From positions 310,001 to 374,000 of the forward strand of contig CP064972.1 in the NCBI GenBank assembly GCA_016699405.1: a stretch of 64,000 bases of DNA. The letters run 5' to 3'. Positions within the stretch are counted from its first letter, which is position 1. Each line of letters opens with the position of its first letter. Origin of the DNA: Holophagales bacterium. GTDB lineage: Bacteria > Acidobacteriota > Thermoanaerobaculia > Multivoradales > JAGPDF01. The position numbers and the translations under genes were made by a program. Under the pieces are notes generated by a model. The model saw only the letters and a program-made list of their open reading frames with translations. It ran no database searches and had not been told where the DNA came from. Shown one piece after another: positions 48,657 through 57,138 of the stretch.

Positions 48657-49135
48657 CCGACGACGTGGCCGCAGCGGAGATCGCCATGCGCCCGATCGGG
48701 CGAGTCCGCAGCCCGTATCGAGAAACGGCCGAGGTCCCGCGTGGACGCGGCGCCGAGCATCTCGCCGAAGGAACGATCGAGCTGCGGCCCGAGCTCGCCG
48801 CCGGGCTCGACGACATCGAGGGCTTCTCGCACCTCTTCGTGATCTGGGTCTTCGATCGCTCGGTCGGATTCGACCTGCACTCCCAGCCCCCGACAGCCAG
48901 CCGGCCGCACGGGGTCTTCTCCACTCGCTCGCCGCGCCGCCCCAACCCGCTCGGCCTCACCGTCGTCGAGATCCTCGGGCGCGAGGGGTCGACGGTGCGG
49001 GTGCGCGGTCTCGACATGCTCGACGGAACGCCGGTGCTCGACCTCAAGCCGGTGATGTCGAGCGTCCCGGCGGAGCGGCTCCGGCGGGGCTGGTTCGACG
49101 ACGAGGGCCGGAAGGCCGATCCGCCGGCGGCCTAG
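48653..49135 (+). CDS. trmO: tRNA (adenine-N6)-methyltransferase TrmO-like
   Basis: A 160-residue TsaA/YaeB-family protein (TrmO in E. coli makes the m6 of m6t6A37 of tRNA-Thr). Signatures are MRPIGRVRSPY, DDIEGFSHLFVIWVFDRS, GVFSTRSPRRPNPLGLTVVEIL and VLDLKPV. The E. coli protein has an additional C-terminal domain (235 residues); this one is the short archaeal/bacterial type. The ATG lies in the cupin stop (ATGA) and it ends in a 4-base convergent overlap with the rluD-like gene. Confidence 0.88.
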   Translation: MTDDVAAAEIAMRPIGRVRSPYRETAEVPRGRGAEHLAEGTIELRPELAAGLDDIEGFSHLFVIWVFDRSVGFDLHSQPPTASRPHGVFSTRSPRRPNPLGLTVVEILGREGSTVRVRGLDMLDGTPVLDLKPVMSSVPAERLRRGWFDDEGRKADPPAA

Positions 49136-50094
49136 GCGGAGCGGTCGATCGACCTGCCGGTCCGCGCCCGCAGTCGCGTGACGAGCGCGGCGAAGTCGTC
49201 GGGCCGGGGTGCGGTGAACCTCAGCTCGCGGCCGTCCCGCGGGTGGCGGAGCTGCAAGGCCCCGGCGTGCAGCGCCAGGCGCTCGACCGGCACGGGAAAG
49301 GGCTCGGCCTCGCGCGGCCGGTAGACCGCGTCGCCGAGCACCGGATGACCGGCGGCGGAAAAGTGGATGCGGATCTGGTGGGTGCGTCCGGTTTCGAGAC
49401 GGACCTCGACGAGAGTGGCGATGCCGAAGCGTTCGAGCACCCGGTAGTGCGTCACCGCCCACTTGCCCTCTTCCCCGGCGCCCGCGACCCAGCGCCGCCG
49501 CCGCACGCCGTCGCCGACGAGCGGCCAGTCGAAGGTGCCGGCCTCCGCGGCGAGATCGCCCTCCACGACGGCGTCGTAGACGCGCCCCAGGCTGTGATCG
49601 AGGAGTTGCTCCTGGAGCGCGTGTTGCGCCGCGAGATTCCGCGCGAAGGCGAGCAGCCCCGAGGTGTCGCGGTCGAGACGGTGAACGACGGCGACGAAGC
49701 TCGCACCGCCGCGGCGTCGCAGTTCCTTCTGCAGGCGCGAGACCAGCGTCTCGCGCTCCTCACCGAGGGTGGTCGGCACCGAGAGGAGTCCGGCGGGCTT
49801 CGCCACCACGACGAGGTCGGCGTCGAGGTGGACCAGGTCGACCCGCCCCTCGCCGCCGTGGCGTGGCAGCCCCGGGTCGAGGTCGATCGCGGTGGCCGGC
49901 GGAATCCAGGCGCCGGGGTCGCGCTCGACCTCGCCGCCGACGCGGACCTTGCCCTCCTCGATGAAGCTCTTCGCACGCGAGAAGGAGAGCTCGGGGTGCT
50001 CGCGCTGCACCCGGCGCGCCAGCCGCTCGGCGTCCGCGCCGGCGGGCGAGGCGCCACGGACCGGGCGGGTCGGACGGGCTCGCGGCTTCACCAT
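49132..50094 (-). CDS. RluD-type pseudouridine synthase
   Basis: A 320-residue RluA/RluD family enzyme. An S4-type domain (about 20-75; FSRAKSFIEEGKVRVGG) precedes the catalytic domain with the motif HRLDRDTSG (catalytic Asp) and RLETGRTHQIRIHF. It modifies uridines of rRNA or tRNA; which ones cannot be said. The first 15 residues are basic. It is the last gene of the ~13.8 kb minus-strand block that starts at the sigma factor (62916), separated from the asparaginase-like gene by 33 bases. Confidence 0.92.
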   Translation of the reverse strand: MVKPRARPTRPVRGASPAGADAERLARRVQREHPELSFSRAKSFIEEGKVRVGGEVERDPGAWIPPATAIDLDPGLPRHGGEGRVDLVHLDADLVVVAKPAGLLSVPTTLGEERETLVSRLQKELRRRGGASFVAVVHRLDRDTSGLLAFARNLAAQHALQEQLLDHSLGRVYDAVVEGDLAAEAGTFDWPLVGDGVRRRRWVAGAGEEGKWAVTHYRVLERFGIATLVEVRLETGRTHQIRIHFSAAGHPVLGDAVYRPREAEPFPVPVERLALHAGALQLRHPRDGRELRFTAPRPDDFAALVTRLRARTGRSIDRSA

Positions 50095-50127
50095 CAGTTG
50101 CGGAGGCGGGAAGGCAGGGCGCGTGTC

Positions 50128-50643
50128 TCAGCCGCGCGCCGGCGGCATGTCGCGATCGGCCAGCGTCTCGAAGACCCCGAGCTGCCGGTTCTTCCGCACG
50201 TTGTCCCAGGCGAAGCAGGAGCCGTTCATCGCGAGGTAGACACCGGCCGGAAGCACTTGGACGAAGGAGAGCGCGCTGCCGAGGTTGAAGAGGCCGTCGG
50301 AGGAGCCGAACGCCCAGGGCACCATCGCCCCGGTGAGCACGATCGTCTTGCCGAGAGCGGCGCTCGCCAGGACCCCCGCCGTCTCGACCATCGTGTCGGT
50401 GCCGTGGGTGATGAGGATCCGGTCCTCGGGGACCTGTCGGCAGGTGGCGAGGAGCAGCTCGCGGTCCTGGTCGGTCATCTCCAGGCTGTCGACCATCATG
50501 ACCGTCCGCACCTCGACCTTCACCCGACACCGGCCGAGCCGCAACATCTCGTGCAGGTGGGTGTCGCGAAAGTAGAGGCGCCCGGTGAGCTCGTCGTACT
50601 CCTTGTCGAACGTGCCACCGGTCACGAGGATGCGGATAGCCAT
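50128..50643 (-). CDS. Single-domain asparaginase-family protein
   Basis: A 171-residue protein homologous to the N-terminal domain of type I/II asparaginases: TGGTFDKEYDELTG near the start (Thr nucleophile region), HGTDTMVETAG (catalytic Thr-Asp pair) and LTGAMVPWAFGSSDG (Lys region replaced by other residues). Ordinary asparaginases have ~330 residues and complete the active site with a second domain. Here only the first is present, and the neighbours are a dUTPase and rluD. It may act as a dimer or on another amide. ATG 50643 is a probable start. Gap to dut is 13 bases. Confidence 0.82.
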   Translation of the reverse strand: MAIRILVTGGTFDKEYDELTGRLYFRDTHLHEMLRLGRCRVKVEVRTVMMVDSLEMTDQDRELLLATCRQVPEDRILITHGTDTMVETAGVLASAALGKTIVLTGAMVPWAFGSSDGLFNLGSALSFVQVLPAGVYLAMNGSCFAWDNVRKNRQLGVFETLADRDMPPARG

Positions 50644-50656
50644 CGAACCTCTCCGT

Positions 50657-51112
50657 TCAGCCGAGCCCGGTGGAACCGAATCCGCCGCCGCCGCGCGCCG
50701 TCTCGCCGAGCTCCTCGGCAGCCACGAAGACCGGCATCGACACCGGCGCGACGACGAGCTGGGCGATGCGCTCGCCTCGCCGCAGGGTGAACGGTTCCTG
50801 GCCGAGGTTGATCATCAAGACGGCGACTTCGCCTCGATAGTCGCTGTCGATCGTGCCCGGCGTGTTGACCAGGGTGACGCCGTGACGCAGCGCCAGCCCG
50901 CTGCGTGGCCGGACCTGCCCTTCATGGCCCGGCGGGATCTCGAGGATCAGCCCGGTCGGCACGAGCACCCGGCAACCGGGCGCAAGGACCAACTCCGCGG
51001 CGATCGCCGCGCGCAGATCGGCTCCCGCGCTCCCCGCCGACGCCGGTTCGGGAAGCGGCAGCCCCGCGGCGTGCTCCAGCCGGCGCACGCGAACGATCGG
51101 CGCAGCGCTCAC
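50657..51112 (-). CDS. dut: dUTP diphosphatase
   Basis: A 151-residue dUTPase that converts dUTP to dUMP and keeps uracil out of DNA. All five motifs are present: 1 AGADLRAAI, 2 RPRSGLALR, 3 GTIDSDYRGEVAVLMIN, 4 RRGERIAQLVV and 5 RGGGGFGSTG. GTG 51112 overlaps the stop of the pseudopilin-like gene by four bases (GTGA), so it is translated as part of the secretion operon. The codon use and sequence are ordinary. Confidence 0.95.
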   Translation of the reverse strand: MSAAPIVRVRRLEHAAGLPLPEPASAGSAGADLRAAIAAELVLAPGCRVLVPTGLILEIPPGHEGQVRPRSGLALRHGVTLVNTPGTIDSDYRGEVAVLMINLGQEPFTLRRGERIAQLVVAPVSMPVFVAAEELGETARGGGGFGSTGLG

Positions 51113-51945
51113 GAGTCGCCGTTCCCCTTCGTCGTGTCGGGCTCCGGAGGGAAGTTCGGGATGCCGACCCCCGGCCCCTGGGGGGGAGAGCCGGAAGGCA
51201 TCCCTCCGGATTGCAGCCCGCCCGGCGGACCCGGCAGCCCCGTCGGCATCGTGGCTCCGGGGATCCCCCCGGGCGGCGGGAAGCGGTACGGGCGCCCGAG
51301 GACGGTGGCGTTGATGCGCGGCGAGGGCATCCCCGGCGCTCCGACGGGCGCGGCGGCCAGCAGGTCGACCTTGAACTCCCACTCGCGATAGCGGCTCTTG
51401 CCGAAGAAGAGCTTCAGCGAGCTTTCGTCGCTCATGCTCTTGACGCCGCGGATCGGCCCGGTCGGGAGGGCGACGTTCCCGAAAGAGGAGGCCGCGTCGA
51501 GGTCGCTCTCGATGCTGCCGATCGGTTCGGGCGGCGCCGTCGCGGGATCGCCCACCCCTCCCGACGGACCTCCGGGCCCCTGCCCCTGGACGATCGGCAG
51601 ACCTCCCGGTTGAACGGGCGTGCCCATGCCGTCGACGATCAGGCGCCACTTCTTGCCGCCGGCGATCGGGTCCTCCCAGAGCTGACGAATCGAGCGTGGC
51701 TTGACCTCGAGCAGCTCGGGGAGACGGTTGGGCAACCGGCCGAAGCGCTTCTGGAAGATGCGGATCGCTTCGGCGTACTGGAGGCCGCGCGAGATCAGCT
51801 CCTCCTCCTTGTCGCGGCGGATGGCCGTGCTCCAGAGCGGCAGCGCAGCGGCCACCAGCACGTTGAGCACGGTGACCAGCATGACCACCGCGACCAGGTT
51901 GTAGCCACGGCTCCGACGGCGGCGTCTCAACTCACCACTCCGCAT
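51109..51945 (-). CDS. Pseudopilin-like protein without Glu5
   Basis: A 278-residue protein with an N-terminal basic leader (SGELRRRRRSRG) and a hydrophobic helix (YNLVAVVMLVTVLNVLVAAALPLW). The helix position corresponding to Glu5 of pilins is Ala, as in the GspK-type minor pseudopilin. A conserved region follows (RRDKEEELISRGLQYAEAIRIFQKRFGRLPNRLPELLEVKPRSIRQLWEDPI). The C-terminal ~160 residues are Pro/Gly/Met-rich. The start overlaps the previous gene's end by 14 bases. It belongs to the type II/IV secretion operon and should be processed by the prepilin peptidase if Gly-Tyr is the cut site. Confidence 0.75.
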   Translation of the reverse strand: MRSGELRRRRRSRGYNLVAVVMLVTVLNVLVAAALPLWSTAIRRDKEEELISRGLQYAEAIRIFQKRFGRLPNRLPELLEVKPRSIRQLWEDPIAGGKKWRLIVDGMGTPVQPGGLPIVQGQGPGGPSGGVGDPATAPPEPIGSIESDLDAASSFGNVALPTGPIRGVKSMSDESSLKLFFGKSRYREWEFKVDLLAAAPVGAPGMPSPRINATVLGRPYRFPPPGGIPGATMPTGLPGPPGGLQSGGMPSGSPPQGPGVGIPNFPPEPDTTKGNGDS

Positions 51946-52363
51946 AGGGGGTACCGGACAGCGACAGGGCGGCGGAGCCCGACTTCACGTCGATGATCCC
52001 CGGCCCCCCGCCCTCCGGCACGTCGGTCTCCGCCGGGGCGCTCTCCGGATCGAGCTCCTCGTACACCAGCTGCCAGGTGTCGGCGCTCTTGGTGATCGGA
52101 TCGATCGGCACCGCGCGCAGATAGCGCTCCTCGACGAGAGCCTCCAGCGTCTCCGGGTAGTGCCCCTTGTCGCCGTAGTACTGGTCGATCACCTCGCGCA
52201 GCGTCCGCAGGTTGGTCTTCAGAACCGACTCGGAAGCCCGCCGCGGCATGTCCTTGAGCGCCGGCATGGCGATCGAGGCGAGGATGCCGATGATCGCCAC
52301 GACGATGATCAGCTCGAGCAGGGTGAAGCCGCGCCTGGCGCGGCGGCTGCGGGGGATGCGCAT
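51932..52363 (-). CDS. gspG: Major pseudopilin, GspG-like
   Basis: A 143-residue prepilin-like protein: basic leader, GFTLLELIIVVAIIGILASIAMPAL (cut after Gly; Glu at +5), then SESVLKTNLRTLREVIDQYYGDKGHYPETLEALVEERYLRAVPIDPITKSADTW, close to GspG. The C-terminus ends SGTPYAEW, similar to its neighbour upstream. It is the likely main subunit of the pseudopilus. ATG 52363; 14 bases after the upstream gene. Confidence 0.88.
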   Translation of the reverse strand: MRIPRSRRARRGFTLLELIIVVAIIGILASIAMPALKDMPRRASESVLKTNLRTLREVIDQYYGDKGHYPETLEALVEERYLRAVPIDPITKSADTWQLVYEELDPESAPAETDVPEGGGPGIIDVKSGSAALSLSGTPYAEW

Positions 52364-52377
52364 GACGCTGGCTCCGT

Positions 52378-52851
52378 TCACCACTTCGTGTAGGGGACGC
52401 CGTTGAGCCCCATCCCGCCGGAGAGCGAATAGACGTCGTAGACGTTCTCGCCGCCCCAGCTCGTCGAATCCCAATCGTCCTGGTAGCTGCGCAGCCCCCA
52501 CTCCGTGTCGCCGGTCATCGGGTCGATGGGGAGGCGTCGCAGGAAGCGCACGCGACGATCGACCTGGCCGACCACGTCCACGCCCTCGACCAGCACGTCG
52601 AGGTCCTTCGGGTAGCCGTCGGTGCCGAGCTCGATGGGAATCAGCCCGGCGTCGCTGTAGCGCTTGAACTCGTCGATCGCGGCACGCATCTCGCGCAGGT
52701 CGGCCCGCAGCTCCATCTCCTTGCTCCGCTTGACGGTGAACTTGACCACCGGCATCGTGATGCCGGCGAGCACCGCCAGCGTGGCACAGACCACCACCAG
52801 CTCGACGAGGGTGTAGCCGCGGGTACGCCGCGGACGGCGGCGGTCGGCCAT
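52378..52851 (-). CDS. Pseudopilin, GspG-like paralogue
   Basis: A 157-residue prepilin: RTRGYTLVELVVVCATLAVLAGITMPVV (Gly cut, Glu +5), then KEMELRADLREMRAAIDEFKRYSDAGLIPIELGTDGYPKDLDVLVEGV. The end (NGVPYTKW) matches that of the following GspG (SGTPYAEW), so the two are paralogues from duplication. It is seven bases after the secretin gene. Confidence 0.86.
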   Translation of the reverse strand: MADRRRPRRTRGYTLVELVVVCATLAVLAGITMPVVKFTVKRSKEMELRADLREMRAAIDEFKRYSDAGLIPIELGTDGYPKDLDVLVEGVDVVGQVDRRVRFLRRLPIDPMTGDTEWGLRSYQDDWDSTSWGGENVYDVYSLSGGMGLNGVPYTKW

Positions 52852-52858
52852 CCTCGCC

Positions 52859-54880
52859 TCAGGCCGCGACGACGGCCGGGGCCGGCGGCGCCAGCGCCGC
52901 CATCCCTGGCGGCTCCTCGACGTTAGGAACGCCGACCCCCGGTTGCGGCGTGTCCTGGGGTGGCGGCGGGGTCGGCTTCGCCGCCGGGCGGAAGGCGTCG
53001 CTCGGCGCCGCTCCGGGAGCCAGCTCGAGTCCGCCGGGGGGCGTCTGCGGCTGTGCGGGGGTCTCGCCCTGCTGCAGCCCGCGGGGGAGCCGCTGCAGGC
53101 GCTCGCGGATCTTCTCCTGGATCTCCTCCGGCGTCGCGCCCGACTCCTCCTCGAACGGACCGCTCTCCACCTCCGACTCGATGCGCGGGCTGCCGCCGCG
53201 GAAGGTGATGTTCTGCTCGGTGCCGACCCAGACCGGCAGCAGATCGTCCTCGCTGATGTTCGGCGTGCGGATGATGTGCGGCGTCAGCGTCAGCAGCACG
53301 TCGGTTCGCGTCGTGTCGGTCGAGGTCTTCCCGAAGAGGCGACCGATGATCGGAATGTCGGAGAGGCCCGGCAGGCCGCTGTCGGAGTGCGACTCGTCGG
53401 TACGGATCAGACCGGCGAGGAAGTTCGTCTCGCCATCCTTCAGACGGATGGTCGACTCGATGTTGCGCGTGCCGATGACCGGCTGGCGCTGCCCCCCCGA
53501 CCCGGCGACGTAGCTGGTGATCTGCGACACCTCGATCTTCAGCTTGAGGGTCACTTCCTTGTTGTGATGCACGCGCGGCTCGATCTCGATGCGGATGCCG
53601 ACGTCCTGGTACTGGAACGAGGTGATCGGCACGATGGTGCCGCCGCCCACGGTCTGCGAGGTGTTGAACGAGGTCACCGGAATCGGCACCTTGTCGCCGA
53701 TGTGCAGGCTGGCCTTCTCCCCCTCCGAGATGCGCACCTGCGGCTTGGCGAGCAGCTGGCCGTCGCTGTTCGTCTTGACGAAGTCGTAGATGATCGACGG
53801 AATCGTCAGCGACCAGCTGTTCTGGGTCAGGTTCTGCAGGTCGGAGAAACGGATCGGCGTGTCCTCGCCGCCGAGGTCGAGCGACTGGCCGATCTGGTAG
53901 CTCGACAGCGACGCACCCAGCTCGAGCAGCCGGCTGGTGTTGACCTGCAGCAGCTCGACGTCGACCACCACCTCCGCCTTCGACTTGTCGACCCCCTCGA
54001 CGATGCGCTGGGCGACCTTCACCTTGTCGGCGGTGTCGCGGATGGTGAAGGCGTTGAGCGCCTCGATCGGCGAGACGTTCTTCGAACCGATCAGGCTGCG
54101 CAGCAGGTTGACGACGTCCTTCACCTCGGCGTTGGAGAGGAAGAAGGTCTGGATCACCTGGTCTTCGTAGTTGCGCCGGTTCTGCGGGTTGTCGGCGGCG
54201 ATGATGATCGAGTGCTCGTCGACCACCTTGTAGAACTGGCCCGAAGCGCGCATCAGGATCTCCAGGGCGTCCACCGCCGTGACGTCCTTGAGCTCGATGG
54301 CGAGGTTCTGGTCGCGCAGGTTCGGGTCGAAGAGGATGTTGATGCCGAACGCCTTGCCGAGCGCCTTGTAGATGTCGAAGAGCGACACCGGCTTGGGGAA
54401 GTCGAGCGAGATCGGCTCCTTGGAGCGCGGGTTGAGGACCGGCGGCTGGGCCTGAGCGCCGCGTGTCTTCGTCTTCATCTCGTCGAGCGTCAGGGGCAGC
54501 GGGCTGTCGCGCCGCGCCGAGGCAAGGCGATTGCGGACCTTCTCCAGCTCCACCGCCGCGTACTGGTTCGTCGGGTCGAGCTGTGCGGCCTGCTGGTACT
54601 CCACCAGCGCACGGTCGAGCACCTGAGCCTCGTGGAAGCGCTTGCCGCGCTCGAAGTGCATCTGCGAGGCCTTGATCTTGGCGCGCAGCAGCGCGGCCTT
54701 GTAGCGCGCGTTGTCGGGCTCCTGGTTGACCAGCTCGAGGTAGCGCAGCACGGCCGCGTCCCAGTCCTCCCGCTGCTCGGCCTGTTCGGCCCGACGCAGG
54801 GTCTGGAAACCGCTGCAGGCCGTCCCGAGCGACAACACCGCCAGCAGCAGCAGGGCCACTCCCGTCCGTTGGATCTTCAT
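52859..54880 (-). CDS. gspD: Secretin with TPR domain (lipoprotein)
   Basis: A 673-residue outer-membrane secretin. Lipobox LGTAC puts the lipid on Cys22. A tetratricopeptide-type region spans about 25-130. A secretin N0/STN domain lies at about 155-235 (LGKAFGINILFDPNLRDQNLAIELKDVTAVDALEILMRASG), N1 follows (TFFLSNAEVKDVVNLLRSLIG), then the secretin domain (about 350-550; VEILQVNTSRLLELG and ending DVLLTLTPHIIRTPN). A proline-rich tail follows. The built-in TPR resembles that of pilotin-like proteins and could substitute for a separate pilotin. ATG 54880. It forms the outer-membrane pore of the system. Confidence 0.92.
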   Translation of the reverse strand: MKIQRTGVALLLLAVLSLGTACSGFQTLRRAEQAEQREDWDAAVLRYLELVNQEPDNARYKAALLRAKIKASQMHFERGKRFHEAQVLDRALVEYQQAAQLDPTNQYAAVELEKVRNRLASARRDSPLPLTLDEMKTKTRGAQAQPPVLNPRSKEPISLDFPKPVSLFDIYKALGKAFGINILFDPNLRDQNLAIELKDVTAVDALEILMRASGQFYKVVDEHSIIIAADNPQNRRNYEDQVIQTFFLSNAEVKDVVNLLRSLIGSKNVSPIEALNAFTIRDTADKVKVAQRIVEGVDKSKAEVVVDVELLQVNTSRLLELGASLSSYQIGQSLDLGGEDTPIRFSDLQNLTQNSWSLTIPSIIYDFVKTNSDGQLLAKPQVRISEGEKASLHIGDKVPIPVTSFNTSQTVGGGTIVPITSFQYQDVGIRIEIEPRVHHNKEVTLKLKIEVSQITSYVAGSGGQRQPVIGTRNIESTIRLKDGETNFLAGLIRTDESHSDSGLPGLSDIPIIGRLFGKTSTDTTRTDVLLTLTPHIIRTPNISEDDLLPVWVGTEQNITFRGGSPRIESEVESGPFEEESGATPEEIQEKIRERLQRLPRGLQQGETPAQPQTPPGGLELAPGAAPSDAFRPAAKPTPPPPQDTPQPGVGVPNVEEPPGMAALAPPAPAVVAA

Positions 54881-54911
54881 GCGCGACGCCCCCTCTCCTT
54901 CCCCTCCGGCC

Positions 54912-55526
54912 CTAACCGCCGATGCCGACGCGCTGCGCGGGCACCTGGGGGAAGCCGACGAACTTGAGCGAGACCGACTCGAGACCGATCTCGTCGAGGA
55001 TGAACTTGCCTCGCAGGACCTCGCCGCGACGGGCGTTGAGGATCTCCTGCTTGGTTTTGTCGCTGAACACAGCGACCCGCCGGCCCGGCGGCCCGAAACT
55101 GCCGAGGTAGGTCAGGTCGAAGGCAGGCGGGCGAGGCTTGGCCTCCTCGATCGCACGCTGCCGCTGCCGCTGCTCGGCGACCTGTCGCGCCTCCTCCATC
55201 GCCGCGAGCTCGGCGGCCGTCGGCGGAGGGGGTGGCGGCGGGGTCGGCGCCGCGCCGAAGCGGAACGGATCCCGACCGACCCGGAACTCGCTCGGCTCGA
55301 CATCGAGATCCTTCAGGCGCAGCTCGACCACCTCGGCGACCTCGAGGCCGCTCTTGCCGGCCACCACCGGCTGGCGACCGCCCCGTCCCTGCGCGGGCGG
55401 ACGCGTTTCGAGCAGCGGCGCCGGCGGCGCTTCGGGAACCAGGGCGGGCAGCCACCGGTAGAGCGCCAGCGACAACGCCACCGCCAGCAGCACGAAGAGC
55501 AGTTGTTGCCGTCGGGCCGGGGTCAC
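54912..55526 (-). CDS. pilP: PilP-like periplasmic protein
   Basis: A 204-residue protein with an N-terminal helix (RQQLLFVLLAVALSLALYRWL), a proline-rich stretch around residues 90-105 and a small beta domain at the end (FDLTYLGSFGPPGRRVAVFSDKTKQEILNARRGEVLRGKFILDEIGLESVSLKFVG). This corresponds to PilP/GspC-HR-like domains, which bind the secretin. GTG 55526 lies in the PilO stop (GTGA). Confidence 0.78.
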   Translation of the reverse strand: MTPARRQQLLFVLLAVALSLALYRWLPALVPEAPPAPLLETRPPAQGRGGRQPVVAGKSGLEVAEVVELRLKDLDVEPSEFRVGRDPFRFGAAPTPPPPPPPTAAELAAMEEARQVAEQRQRQRAIEEAKPRPPAFDLTYLGSFGPPGRRVAVFSDKTKQEILNARRGEVLRGKFILDEIGLESVSLKFVGFPQVPAQRVGIGG

Positions 55527-56104
55527 GACGACGGCCTCCCGGCCGCCTCCTGGGCGGAGAACAGGGTGGACAGCTCGAGCTCGGCCCGCAGGTCGCCCCC
55601 GAGTCGCACCTCGCCGACCTGGATCCGCTCGAGCACCAGGAAGGAAGGTGTCATCTCGATCAGGTAGACGAGCTGCCGCAGGGCCGGATAGCTCCCTTCG
55701 ACGGAGAAGCGGAACGAGCGACGGGAGAGACCGTAGTCGGCGATCATCTCCTGGGGATAGCTGATCGCGCGGATCTCGAGGCCCGATCGCGACGCCAACT
55801 GCTTGACCTCGGCGATGCTCGCGGTCAGACGCTGATCCGGCGTGGCGAACCAGTCGCGGTAGAGCTGCTCGCGGCGCTCGTCGTTGCCTCGCACCTCGCC
55901 GAGGCGCGTCGAGAGCTCGCCGGCCTGCCGCTCGAGCCGCTCGGCCTGCTGTGCCGTCTCCCGGTAGCGGGCCTCGAATCCTTCCACCCGCGTGGCCAAC
56001 AGCCCTCGATGGAAGGCGAAGAGCGCGGCGTTCGCCGCCAGGAAGACCAACGCGGGGACCCAGAGGGAGGCCCGCGACAGCCAGATCTCGCCCCGGGTCC
56101 TCAT
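55523..56104 (-). CDS. pilO: PilO-like inner-membrane protein
   Basis: A 193-residue bitopic protein with one N-terminal helix (LWVPALVFLAANAALFAFH), a coiled coil (RYRETAQQAERLERQAGELSTRLGEV) and a PilO-type ferredoxin-like fold ending in FLVLERIQVGEV. It pairs with PilN to connect the ATPase platform and the secretin. It overlaps PilN by four bases (ATGA). Confidence 0.82.
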   Translation of the reverse strand: MRTRGEIWLSRASLWVPALVFLAANAALFAFHRGLLATRVEGFEARYRETAQQAERLERQAGELSTRLGEVRGNDERREQLYRDWFATPDQRLTASIAEVKQLASRSGLEIRAISYPQEMIADYGLSRRSFRFSVEGSYPALRQLVYLIEMTPSFLVLERIQVGEVRLGGDLRAELELSTLFSAQEAAGRPSS

Positions 56105-57138
56105 CGCAGCCTCCGCGTCGCCGACGCCGCCGGACCGAGCGGCAGCGGCACCTGGCCGCGCCGGGGCGCGCTCGGCGCACCCCCGGCGACCGGGAGGTTG
56201 GCGGCCGGTGCCTCACCCCACCCGCCGACGGCGCCGCTCTCGACCGCGGTCGAGACCCGCGGCGCCCAGCGGGCGCTCGACGGCTCGGGCTCGGCGCCGG
56301 AGGCCTGTCCCGGGACCGGAGCATTCTCCGGCACCGCAACCTCGCCGATCGTCGCGGGCGCGGCGCCCGCCCCGCCCACCGGAGCGAGCGGCACGGCCCG
56401 CGCTCCACCGGCCGGCGGCGCGATCGACCCGCCGGGGCGTGCGGGCTCGGGCTCGCGCCCCGCCGCCGGCAGCGTGGCGATGTCGGACCTTGCCGCCGCA
56501 GCGCCTGCCGTGGTGGGCCGTGAGGAAACCTTCTCGCCGGCGGGAGCCGCGAGTGGCCGATAGTCGACCCGGAGCTCGAACTGGATCGGCTGGCCGGCCG
56601 GCACCGATTCGCGCTGCAGGTCAGGCGAGGCGAAGGCCGGATGCGCGAAGAGCGCGTCGACGAAGTCGAGCAGCGCCTCGTCACTCTCGGCGTAGCCGGT
56701 GAGCCCCAGGGAGATCCAGCCGCTGGCCGCCGCCCCGCGCACCGGCCCCCGGCGCTGCGCCGGCGAGGCGAGCGTCGGGACGATCTGGACCAATCGGACC
56801 TGGCGCGGCAGGACTTCGCCGAGGCGCTGGAAGAGCGCGGTCCAGGAGAGGGTCCGCCGGTCGATCTCGCGGTTGAGGAAGCCGCTGCGTTCGTTCTCGG
56901 CGACGAGGTCGATGCCTCGCAGCTCGGTCTGCAGCGCGGCGATTCTCTGCTGCCCGGCGACGGCGCGAGCCTCCATCTCGGCCAGCGCGTGCCGGCGCTC
57001 GCCGAGGGTGTTCGAGAGGCGCCAGATCTCCGCCCCGTTCCACAGCGCGAGCGCTCCCCCGGCGAGCCAGAGGACGACCGCCAACCGGGTGATCGGACGG
57101 CTGTTGACGAACGGGCGGCGCGCGAGGTTCAGGCTCAC
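56101..57138 (-). CDS. pilN: PilN-like inner-membrane protein
   Basis: A 345-residue protein whose beginning is typical PilN: SLNLARRPFVNSRPITRLAVVLWLAGGALALWNGAEIW (cytoplasmic peptide then helix). A coiled coil and a PilN domain follow to about residue 190. The C-terminal ~150 residues are Pro/Ala-rich and extra to the family. Starts at GTG 57138, in the PilM stop (GTGA). Confidence 0.85.
   Translation of the reverse strand: MSLNLARRPFVNSRPITRLAVVLWLAGGALALWNGAEIWRLSNTLGERRHALAEMEARAVAGQQRIAALQTELRGIDLVAENERSGFLNREIDRRTLSWTALFQRLGEVLPRQVRLVQIVPTLASPAQRRGPVRGAAASGWISLGLTGYAESDEALLDFVDALFAHPAFASPDLQRESVPAGQPIQFELRVDYRPLAAPAGEKVSSRPTTAGAAAARSDIATLPAAGREPEPARPGGSIAPPAGGARAVPLAPVGGAGAAPATIGEVAVPENAPVPGQASGAEPEPSSARWAPRVSTAVESGAVGGWGEAPAANLPVAGGAPSAPRRGQVPLPLGPAASATRRLR

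Noticed and set aside
52943..54967. 674-residue plus-strand frame opposite the secretin
   Set aside because: Low-complexity mirror of the secretin gene with no ribosome site or recognisable domain.
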